Assembly: GCA_932294295.1 (NCBI GenBank)
Contig: OW028575.1
Span: forward strand, 19,720,058 to 19,784,057
Origin: Alitta virens
Taxonomy: Eukaryota > Annelida > Polychaeta > Phyllodocida > Nereididae
Length of the DNA: 64,000 bases
Direction: 5' to 3'
The notes beneath the pieces were generated by a model. That model ran no database searches. It worked only from the letters and a program-made list of their open reading frames with translations, and was not told the DNA's origin. Each line of letters starts with the position of its first letter. Position 1 is the stretch's first letter. The position numbers and the translations under genes are program-made. This document shows positions 55,259-64,000 of this stretch, one piece after another.

Positions 55259-56176
55259 TGTTAAAAGCACTAGGCTTTTGCCTCAGCCTTAAAACTGAAT
55301 TAATTGTACTCTATGTGTTTCTGATATTTCTATTCTATGTGTTTGAAATTTATGTTTATATGTGTCAACTTTATGTGCATTATTTTAGTGTATTATTTGT
55401 GTCTATACATTTTGACATTATTAGTGTTTTATAGTTGCCTGTAGAATTCCTTCTCATATTGTATGAATGTAAATATGTAAACTTAGTAAATGTATGTTTA
55501 AGTTAAGGCATTTAAAATTAAGATTTGAATGTAATTTATTCACTGGAGGGGTTTCCAAATGAACAAAGGAAACTCAGACAATGGCCACTGGGTTGGCTGG
55601 ACAATGGCAACTTGGACAATGGTCACTGGGGTGGCTGGACAATGGCTGTGGCTGACCAGGTGGGCAGTAAGGTACTTTGGATTCTAAATTTAGATTCAGG
55701 TACAATGGGGTCCCTTTGGTCAAAGGGGTTTGGAAAGAATGGAGTGGCATCCTTTTGCCCCCATTAATTAAACCCCAAGTGCCACAATAGCCATTGCCAC
55801 CCAGGGGGCATTTTGGTCAGTTGGAGATGCTGGAAATGGTGGGAAAATATCTCCAGTGAAATTATGTAATGAGAAGGGGTTTTGGAATTGCAGGAATTGT
55901 GTGTTGAATGTTGTAGAGTTGTGATTGGATGTGGGCCTTGGGCCAATGGAGAGATAGAGGAGTGACTGGAAGAAAGTCACTTCCTATAAAAGCAATAAAC
56001 AGAGGAAATTCTTTATCTTTGATTTGAGCAAGGAAAGACCAATCTTACAACTTACCTTTGATTTTGTCTTACTTATTTGGAGAGAAGAAATCTATACTTT
56101 TACAATATACTGAATTGTGGACTATGCTGAGTTTTCACCTAAGTACCTAAACTTGGAGATGGTGATGAAGCTTACA
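55259..56176 (+). repeat. Gypsy 3' LTR
   Basis: Begins TGTTAAAAGCACTAGG and ends GAAGCTTACA; 918 bp, same length as the 5' LTR and nearly identical to it. Followed by the TAAT target duplication. Confidence 0.92.
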
Positions 56177-56256
56177 TAATGATACACTTGATTGATTTCT
56201 CTATTACAGTCGAACCTAGCCGATAAGACTGCCTTGTACAATCTTTACTTGCCTTA

Positions 56257-56933
56257 AGCTCCTGTCACACTAGGCTGTTTTAGCCGTAGTGAACCCGTAG
56301 AGTAACGTAACGGTTATGTAACAGCTTTTTTCGCCGGGTTGGCGACGGATTCTGGCGGCAAAAAGGGGCAGGGCAGCACCCGACGGGTTACCCACCGGGT
56401 TCTACGGGTTACCCGCCGGGTTCTACGGGTGACTCGGCGGGTTCTACGGGTGACTCGGTGGGTTTTACGGGTGACTCCGCCAACCTAGCTAGCTTCTCAG
56501 ACGAATACCTCGCTTAATATTTGGTATATTTTCGATCCAAAAACACGTATAGAAATAGTATAAACTATACTACAATTCAGTCTTATTTGACGAAAATCTG
56601 ACTAATATTAGGGGAGCAGCAGCCTTTTAAAGTAAACTCCTGGAAGCCGTTGAGTTACTCCTACTACCCGCTGGCTTACTCCTACAACTCAGCGAGTCAC
56701 CCGTAAAACCCGCCGAGTCACCCGTAGAACCCGCCGAGTCACCCGTAGAACCCGGCGGGTAACCCGTAGAACCTGGCGGGTAATCCATAGAACCTGGCGG
56801 GTAACCCGTCGGGTGCTTCCCCGCCCCTTTTTGCCGCCAGAATCCGTCGCCAACCTGGCGAAAAAAGCTGTTGCATAACCGTTACGTCACTACGGGTTCA
56901 CTACGGCTAAAACAGCCTAGTGTGACTGGGGCT
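56257..56933. mobile_element. Harbinger-type MITE related to the 8-kb elements
   Basis: Left end AGCTCCTGTCACACTAGG and right end CCTAGTGTGACTGGGGCT form long inverted repeats (about 200 bp, imperfect), running through the TAACGTAACGGTTATG and CGCCAACC regions. The flanks read TTAA on both sides if the terminal A/T is counted out, or TTA/TAA for three bases. The middle (CTTCTCAGACG..CAGCAGCCTTTTAAAGTA) matches 8110-8240, and the arms carry TTCTACGGGTGACTCGGCGG units. No coding capacity. Confidence 0.75.
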
Positions 56934-57037
56934 TAAATGTCCACCTTTACATATATTACAAACATAAACAACAAACACAATTTATATAAATAAACATGAA
57001 ACACAGAAATATTGAAATCGGTCGCTAGTGTGCATAT

Positions 57038-57161
57038 GGGTGGGCGGAATAGGGCTTTACGTCCTGTATTTCTGCACCTGATGGGCTAAGTAGGACAGGC
57101 AGGGACCATGACAATGAGATGATGGATGAAACAGCCATCCAACTTGGTTCGACCGGTGCTG
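57038..57161 (-). mobile_element. 5'-truncated SINE with 10-bp target duplication
   Basis: Contains the body and tail of the GGGGACCTAGCTCAG family (GGCTTTACGTCCTGTATTTC on the plus strand through GAAACAGCCATCCAAC) but not the tRNA-like head apart from a GGTTCGACC vestige. The duplication GTGTGCATAT is exact at 57028-57037 and 57162-57171. Confidence 0.8.
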
Positions 57162-57171
57162 GTGTGCATAT

Positions 57172-57839
57172 AAAAGCTAAGTGCTTGGGAACGTCTAATC
57201 ATGCACATTAGTCATTAGTGCCACTTTAAAGAAAAATGCTAGTGTTAATATACTTTTAGTCTGGGGTAACAGTAAGATAAACTTAATATTGAACCTGCCT
57301 TACATGTGAGGTGGTTGTTATACCGAAATTGACTTATTATCTTAAAGTTGGATTGTCACTCAATATGACAGTGACCAAAATCGGTTGCATTCATTTCATT
57401 CTGATTGAATGCCATCAGGGCCTTGCTAGGTTCACTATATCACTGTAAGATAAATAAACTTCCCCATTTCATCAAAAATTGCCAATTTTTTTACATTGCA
57501 AGTGCTTTTATGGCCAACGAAATGAAAGTGAGGCATAAACGAACGTCATTAGCGTCATCGGTTCGTAATGTATTTGATTATTCCGTGCCTTCAATTTTCA
57601 AAATTCCAAGTTTATTCTGACCTCAATTTTTTCATAAAATGACTGTGAAATCGCGAATCGGTGTTGCAATGAATAATTAGGTATAATGTAAACAAAGTCG
57701 ATGTAATAAATTCCGGCAATATTTTCTAATTAGCACAATCTAGACAGTTTGGGTTATCGAATTCATCAGTAAGAAGCATTTTCTTTCATTTCGATAGCTT
57801 TTTTGTTGGCACAAAAACCGTCTGACAATGCAGCTTTAA
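57172..57839. other. No gene recognised
   Basis: AT-rich sequence. The plus-strand frame at 57405-57620 has no motif. Confidence 0.35.
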
Positions 57840-58235
57840 TAGCACAAGAATCTTAATAGCCATGCGATGGTCTTGACAGTGAGGTTCTCTAATTAGTGCT
57901 GAAATCTTAAAAGCAAAATAATCTTAATACTGATAAAATCTTAGCCATGAGGTAAAACTGAGATGGTGTTAATAGTGAGGTGGTCTTAGTTGTGAGATAA
58001 TCTTTGGCCTAATCATTAAATAATCTGTAGTCATATGGCAACAATTACAGTGAGATAGTCTTAAAAGCTCAGTATTTAGGTAACAGTGACAGAGTCTTAA
58101 TAGCGAGATTGTCTCAAGTAGTGAGGTGATCTTAACAAAATGAATTTTAGTTATAAGGTAATCTTAATAGCGTAGAAATGTTAATATTATGAAATAATCT
58201 TAATGATAAGGAGATTCCTCAAACTGTATGGTGTC
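57840..58235 (+). repeat. Degenerate array of TCTTAATAGTGAGGT-like units, part 1
   Basis: Words such as GTCTTAATAGCGAGATTG, GTGTTAATAGTGAGGTGG and TCTTAGTTGTGAGATAATC recur roughly every 20-25 bases with heavy substitution. The same words recur at 59400-59720. Confidence 0.6.
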
Positions 58236-58439
58236 TTAATTGTTCTGTATTACCTTGGAGAAATTAGACCAGGAGGGGACACTCGGAATTTGCAACATGA
58301 GATAGCTCTAATGAAAGTCTGTATTTAAGCAATTAAGTATCAGGTCAATAAAAGCCCTTTCATGTACAATCAGCATATAATCGTCTACTCTTTGTATAAT
58401 TTATTCTCACGTAAAAGCTACCTTTGTGGTCTACAATTA

Positions 58440-58885
58440 GAGGCTTCTCCGTGAGGCATCCATGAGGCATCCATAGGTCGCTCATGCGAGTGACTCAAGA
58501 GTAAATGAGGATAGGGCGACGGCCGTTCGCCGAGTGTTTTACGTGCGTTCTACGAATATATAAGGCTACGTATGGCCAAGGATGACCACGGACGTACGTA
58601 GAACGTACGTAGGACGTTCGCCAACGGACCCCCGAGGGAGTAACGTAACTAATATAAACAATCTCTCGTAGAACATCCGCCAAAGTTTTAAACATGTTTA
58701 AACATTTTTGCCCTCTCCACGCAGGTCGTGAGTGGTCAAGCGCGACCAGGAGCATCCTACGGATTAGCGGGAGTATACGTAAAAGGCTCAGCAAGTGAAT
58801 CACGTATGGCCAAGGATGACCATGAGCAAACAAAAGTGTTCATACGTCATACGTAGCTCCTATATGTGATAGTGTGAACGCCCCT
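58440..58885. mobile_element. AGGGGC-end family element, copy 3 (one end visible)
   Basis: The right end is GATAGTGTGAACGCCCCT followed by TTA. It shares AGTAACGTAACTAATATAAACAA and the CCGCCAAAGTTTTAAACATG block with the copies at 25057 and 30690. It is GC-rich with dense CTACGTA/GTACGTAGG words. The left end is unclear. Confidence 0.6.
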
Positions 58886-59399
58886 TTAAGAATGTGTTTT
58901 GATACTACCATTATATCAAACCCATAAATACCCACACAACGAAATCTTGCTTAGATGAAAGTAATAATTCTGGCTAACAAAATGATGTAACCTATATTCA
59001 CGGCTTGTTGTGGCATGTAAGATAAACACCACAAACTTTAATTGGCATTAACTCAGTTGTTATTTAACCACTATGCATCAAAATTAAATTCAATTTAAGT
59101 GTATTATCCATGAGGTTGGTTTCCAAAAACAAACCATATTCAGTGTGCTTTCTTTCTTGTTTTAGTGTTAAAAATAACCAAATTATCATGCAATACAAAT
59201 GAATGTGCTTGAAAACTTTTAAAAAAGTGTATATTTCATGCTTATAGTTGCACAGTTGCCCCTCAATTAGGGGACGGGTCCTTTGGGTCATTGAGCTTTT
59301 GGCGAGTCAGTGACTCTACCTTTGATCATGGAGTTATATCACTAACTCCATGCTTTGATGTACGTCAGTGTTACAGGTGGAAGTCTAATGTCTCCAAGG
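58886..59399. other. No gene recognised
   Basis: AT-rich sequence with no supported feature. Confidence 0.35.
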
Positions 59400-59720
59400 T
59401 ATTATTAAGTGTATTAGTTGATGTGGTTCATTATGGCATCTTAATAGTGGAGTGGACATGATTTTTAGCTGGTATAAGTTCAGGTTTTAGTTGTAAAGTG
59501 AAGTTTTAAATTTTCTTTTTAATGTGGGTATTCTTAATAGTAAACTTGATTGTAAAGTGGTCTTAATGGTGAGGTGATCTGAATTGGAAATACATTGATG
59601 CTCTCTGTAGTTGTGATCTTTATTTTGATCTTAAATAGTGAGGTGGACTTATTAATGAGGTAGCCTTAATTGTGGTCTTAATTTAGTTAGGTCTTAATAG
59701 TGAGGCAGTCTTAAAGCAGG
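59400..59720 (+). repeat. Degenerate array of TCTTAATAGTGAGGT-like units, part 2
   Basis: Contains GCATCTTAATAGTGGAG, GTCTTAATGGTGAGGTGATC, CTTAAATAGTGAGGTGG and GTCTTAATAGTGAGGCAG. Probably one ancient array with 57840-58235, separated by later insertions. Confidence 0.6.
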
Positions 59721-60075
59721 TTCCATTGTAAATCTCTTATAATAGTTCTCTATTTCACAACAATTTACTCTGTAATGATATGATGATATACACTAATTAA
59801 AAACTCATGCACAAAGAATATATACTGTTAACTTACCTGAATTAATATTATGAAATAATTCCGTATATTTTTCTTTTTTTTCTTCTCGGTACTACAGGTC
59901 AGCTAAAGCTTAGCTTCTATGTGCAGCTAGCTGTCTGAGGCAGACGTAGTGATGAAATGGTAAGGCTTATAACACAATTACCCCATCTTCTGCGAATGAC
60001 TTTTCACTTCATTGTCCAGCTGTAAAATATGAAATTGTTTGAAAAATATATATATACAAAAATTTAAATAAACAA

Positions 60076-60194
60076 ATACCGTAACGGAGGGTATTTTCGA
60101 CAGGGCGGGTATTAAGAATTATAATATATTGTTAACATTTTAATGTGAGTGTCGAAAATACCCGCCCTGTCGAAAATACCCTCCGTTGTACTGT
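60076..60194. mobile_element. Foldback element with GGAGGGTATTTTCGACAGGG arms
   Basis: The left arm ACGGAGGGTATTTTCGACAG continues through GGCGGGTATT; its inverse AATACCCGCCC runs on to ATACCCTCCGT at 60156-60186. Outer flanks TACCGTA/GTACTGTA extend the symmetry. The pairing is almost perfect over about 32 bases, so it is a young or conserved MITE of about 115 bp. Confidence 0.7.
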
Positions 60195-60687
60195 ACATAA
60201 AGTAAAAAATAATAAAATTATATTTCCACCTTAAAAGTAATTTATCTCAATAAGTTGAAGAAAAAGTTTTATTTCTAAATGCAAGCTACATAAGACTCAT
60301 TCTATCCCTAAATTATATGCATTCATTTTGTATTTATCTGCAATTTAATTGGTTTTTAATGTGTTTTAAAAACAATATAGCCATTCAAAATGCTTTAAAA
60401 TGAAAATATTACTTCTACCTTTAAATAAATGAAGATTCCACGCTAAAGTCTTTTGAAGCAATGACAGAAAGGTCCTTAACTGGGCAAGATTAGCCTGCTT
60501 AAGGTTGACCTCTTAAGTTACTGACCAGTATAGTCACTTTTTTGGTTGTTATGATTTTAATCTAATTTGTCGTAAGAGGTGTATTAATACTATTTCATTT
60601 GATATATATTGGCGATTGAAAAATAATTAAAGTATAAATAAAATAAAAGAATGAATGAAACGGAGAATGGAATGTTGAACGCACAAA
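60195..60687. other. No gene recognised
   Basis: AT-rich; no supported feature. Confidence 0.4.
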
Positions 60688-60815
60688 GAAAGGAAGGGAG
60701 AAAGGAAGGAAGGAAGGAAGGAAGGAAGGAAGGAAGGAAGGAAGGAAGGAAGGAAGGAAGGAAGGAAGGAAGGAAGGAAGGAAGGAAGGAAGGAAGGAAG
60801 GAAGGAAGGAAGAAA
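60688..60815. repeat. (AAGG)n microsatellite, about 30 perfect units
   Basis: Uninterrupted GGAA repeats over about 115 bases with slightly impure ends. The KEGR-repeat frame over it is an artefact. Perfect homogeneity suggests ongoing slippage. Confidence 0.93.
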
Positions 60816-61169
60816 GGAATTATTCTACATTATTTGATTATATTATGCCAGTTTAGCTACCAGAACATGGAGAGGTGTAAGAAGGGCCGGGGCACACAGC
60901 ACCATTTTAAACATAGCGCTGCCTAGGCAGCAAACCCTCGGCGAACGGATGGAAACAGCAACATATTATGTGAGGGCTCAAAAGCTGTCCTGACCACGTT
61001 CTAATGCACTAAGCCATGCTCTTAGCCTTTGTGTAATAGGAGGATACATTTATAGCACTGGTCTAACAGCAGCGCATTATAAATCTTAAATTAAAAGCTT
61101 CTTCTTCTTCTTTTTTAAGCCATTATATTTTAGAGCAAACTAAAAGATTCATGTAAACTTGAGTACATG

Positions 61170-61300
61170 TAACCGGATAGCATTGCAAATCCTTTCAACA
61201 TCGGCGAGGTGTCGGCGATGTTAATACAGTGTACGATGTTGCAACGACAGTGGCCTTCATGTAAACGATGCTGGGCCGATTTGGAGTGCTATCTGAGCAG
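61170..61300. repeat. CATCGGCGATGTT-type short repeat element
   Basis: GGATAGCATTGCAAAT at the left and GAGTGCTATCTGAGC at the right are roughly inverse. In between are TCAACATCGGCGAGGTGTCG, GTCGGCGATGTTAATAC, GATGTTGCAACG and CGATGCTGGGCCGAT, a series of about 20-bp related words like those at 18100-18600. Confidence 0.5.
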
Positions 61301-62275
61301 GACACTATTCAATGGGTGAACAAAAATTCAAGAATTTGTCGCAGTGTGGGAAATTGCAAATAAATTCACATAGACTGCAATAAACAATATGTTGACTGCC
61401 TTATTATGGAAGTATTATCAGTTGCATTGCGTTTAATTTACCATAAAATTTTTCAAGTTACATATAGATATATATATATATGAAGTTCATACAAAAGTGA
61501 CTTGACGTTATTAAAACTAGGATGTTGATGTACCCAGCGTAAATTTTGTTAAGATTTACTTTCCTTGTAGAGTGATTACAATGGGAAAATTTCTATTGAT
61601 AGCATTGGCATTTCGGTTTTACCTCAGGTCCTGATCACGAAAAAAAGGAACTGTTTAAATTTGAAAGTAATGTTTTGTTTTCCGTTTGGAAACTTTCTTT
61701 TGTGATTTTTCTAGGACTGTAATCTTTTAACACAAGAAATTAACTGTAAAAAAAGTAAAACAGGTTCTGATGTATTTTCATTGATTTATTGGAATGCTAT
61801 TGAAAGTGCCCTACCCATGCTAGTCGCCCTAAGTTTCAGCTAGCTGGTTGATATTTCACGATTTTCTTGATGGAATGTTTGCTAGGGTTAATTTCAGCAA
61901 ATTCAGGGATAACAACACGTGTACTATTTTAGACGTATTCTATTGTTACATTTTTTAATTTTTTTGTTTTGCTTATTCTGTAAATCAGAGCGCTATGGCA
62001 AATGTGAATATCAAAAGACAAAAGTGCACAAAATATTACGGTCAGTGCATGTATTAATGTTGAAGTTCACGCCATCTAAACCACCCACCCACCCATGGAC
62101 GGACATGGGCTTTTCAAAGTGTATTGTGTGTATATGTGTATAATTTATTTAAAGTCGTATATGGTCAGATTACATGGTAATCAAAGTTACAAACTTCTGT
62201 ACGACAAAAAAAATAATAAAATAAAGTAAATAAAAATGGAAGTAAATAAATAAAATCAAAAAGTAAGAAAAGTCT
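61301..62275. other. No gene recognised
   Basis: AT-rich. A TTTATT (minus-strand AATAAA) near 62147 could serve the terminal exon at 62276-62376. Confidence 0.35.
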
Positions 62276-62376
62276 TTAAATCAGAGAGTCTGTCAAATAT
62301 GTGATGTCAGGTTCATATGATGTATCCTTGTCGGTATAAATTTCCGTAGTTTGATATTCATCTTCCGATCCTGCAC
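62276..62376 (-). CDS. Tentative terminal exon, acidic tyrosine-rich tail
   Basis: On the minus strand a polypyrimidine tract and TTTTTACCTTCAG precede an open stretch of 32 codons ending in TAA (62278-62276). The peptide is acidic and contains four tyrosines (SEDEYQTTEIYTDK, then SYEPDITYLTDSLI). The composition is unlike the surrounding AT-rich noise and looks like a cytoplasmic tail with phosphorylation sites. Earlier exons would be at higher coordinates or outside the window; none was identified. Could be chance. Confidence 0.35.
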
Positions 62377-64000
62377 CTGAAGGTAAAAATAGATTGATTG
62401 TAGTGCTATTCCCTTTTTGACAACTGATTGATAAAATTAACAATTGAGTTCTTAAATAGCAGTTTCACGGTTAAGTAGCCATTTAGTGATAGCAATCATA
62501 CTCTTTGCTGAGGTTACCAGAGGATGGTTTGAATTATCAATTAAGTATCTGTCCAGTTGTGTGCAGCTCTGTGCATGTAAACTAAAATATGACCAGAAAT
62601 TAAGTTTGCCTGAAACTATAATAAGGAACAATTAAGGGGTAAGTTTAATTGTCAATCAACAAAAATCTGACTTAACATATGAGCTGATAACTGTTAAAAT
62701 AGACTTTATTCTTTTTATTGCGGATGAACATATTATTTAAACCATCTCAAGTAAAATGTTTATACCATCGCTACTCCAGTAGTATATAAAACTGGGTAAA
62801 AAAGAAAGGAAAGGAAAAAGAAATAGTTTGACCATATTTATTGCGTGAACTGAACACACATGCGTGTGCTATGGTCATCAGTCATTGCAGTCGATGCAAT
62901 TCCTTTGACTCTGCAATTACAGTCGTCTTCCAAAGACCGCTTCCTTTAATCACCTAACTGCCTTTTACCTCCAGCTATGATGGTGAGCTATGGTGACCTT
63001 CAATTTCTTAGAAGTAAGTTCTCTTGTGATCAGTGTTAATGGAATCATGGTTGTAACTGACTTCTCCTATCCGCTGTAAACAACTTGTTATTTTATTCAT
63101 AGAGTTACGGGTGCAAAGAAAACCATGGAATAATACAAAAACATGCTCTCAGATACTGTATAATTGTCTGCACTTGAAAGAAAAATCCAGATATGAAGAG
63201 CTGAGACTCCAAGCTCCCGAGTATTTCACAAATATATTGTTAGCAATGTTTTTTTCCAGTGCCCCTTTGCCGCATAGTTAATTTTAGACCGGAATTCTCC
63301 TGCAGTATTCGCCTCCCGCAATGAAGAGTGAAAATCATAGTGCATTATGGGTAAATGAAACTACTAGATGGTTGAGAGACGATAAAATGCCACAACATTT
63401 TGGTTAGCAGAAAATTTAATACAGATACACCAAAGAAAGTGTTCGGATAAATTCAGAATTCCTTGGAAATTCATAATCCAATTCATAATTAATTAGTAAT
63501 CAGCAGCATTATCACCATTCTGATAATTTGCACAGTCAATTATACCTTTATTAGCAGAAATTCTTATTTCCTATTCTTCTGAGCTGAGACAAGGGCATGA
63601 TTGCAAATCGATTCAACACAATGTGGGTCATAAATAATTTGGAGTCAAACATTCAAGTGCCCGTAAGTCCACTTGAGACAAGCAAATAATTCAAACAAAA
63701 AAAATCGACATTGAAGGTATCATTAAATGTCTACTTCATTTTGGTCGGACCACCAAAAATGGACAGAAATATTATCAATAAGTTAAACCCCAACTTTCTA
63801 ACTGTTAGAAATACTCAATATGTACAGTCTTTGAAACATTCTGCATTCGCTTTAAGATTGAGAATAATAGCTGATTGAATGCAGCTCTAAATCTGACTAG
63901 ATTTTTAAGCACAAAATTATGAAAAGTGTCACTGGTTATTGAAGCATTAGATATATATCTAATCATCTGTGTGATCTTCCCTGTTGAAGTTCTTGGATGT
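62377..64000. other. No gene recognised
   Basis: AT-rich. If the exon at 62276-62376 is real, this is its upstream intron. No second exon with good splice sites was found by eye. Confidence 0.35.

Larger units (their letters stand above)
48950..56176 (+). mobile_element. Gypsy-type LTR retrotransposon, recent but coding-defective
   Basis: A 7227-bp element with TG...CA LTRs (48950-49867 and 55259-56176, 918 bp each), a tRNA-Trp-type primer site, gag, then pol in the order protease, reverse transcriptase, RNase H, integrase (Gypsy/Metaviridae order), and a short membrane-protein frame before the 3' LTR. TAAT flanks it on both sides (48946-48949 and 56177-56180). By eye the two LTRs differ at only about three positions, so insertion is recent on a genomic scale. 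Gag and pol are each broken by frame changes and an in-frame stop, described in the entries below. Confidence 0.93.

Noticed and set aside
60651..60926. KEGR-repeat frame
   Set aside because: Translation of a perfect AAGG microsatellite.

Overview
The window is eukaryotic DNA from an animal, probably a marine invertebrate. The signs are spliced genes with GT-AG introns, a two-exon rhodopsin-type GPCR, a GPI-anchored Ly6/uPAR protein, tRNA-derived SINEs, PIF/Harbinger DNA transposons and a Gypsy LTR retrotransposon. The DNA is AT-rich and gene-poor. A deuterostome such as an amphioxus, hemichordate or echinoderm is possible, but nothing in the sequence fixes the species.

Host genes. (1) A three-exon Ly6/uPAR-like gene on the + strand (15057-17486), including a 49-nt signal-peptide exon. 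(2) A two-exon class A GPCR on the - strand (coding exons 30405-29806 and 22001-21447) with a 7.8-kb intron full of transposons. (3) Two tentative - strand exon groups near the window edges: a start exon and a small exon at 1603-1034, and a tyrosine-rich terminal exon at 62376-62276.

Mobile DNA fills most of the rest. A complete PIF/Harbinger element (31943-36815, TTA target duplication, perfect 46-bp terminal inverted repeats) carries an intact DDE transposase and a convergent MADF-domain partner. A large inverted repeat lies between their 3' ends. It sits inside an older dispersed repeat whose second copy (about 2.5-5.0 kb) preserves the empty insertion site. Short non-autonomous elements with matching ends lie at 7.96-9.26 kb and 56.26-56.93 kb, and a second family with AGGGGC ends at 25.1-26.3, 30.7-31.2 and 58.4-58.9 kb. 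A Gypsy element (48950-56176) has nearly identical 918-bp LTRs, a TAAT duplication, a tRNA-Trp-type primer site and a G7 frameshift site at the gag-pol junction, but its coding region is broken. SINEs of one tRNA-derived family occur several times, one inserted inside another, three with clear target duplications.

Satellites and simple repeats: a 28-bp minisatellite with a five-unit higher-order repeat (41.76-42.27 kb), an 81-bp tandem array (47.2-47.8 kb), a 68-bp triplication (39.0-39.2 kb), and AAGG, CTAT, GATA, CTG and GATAA tracts. Stretches with nothing recognisable are listed as such.
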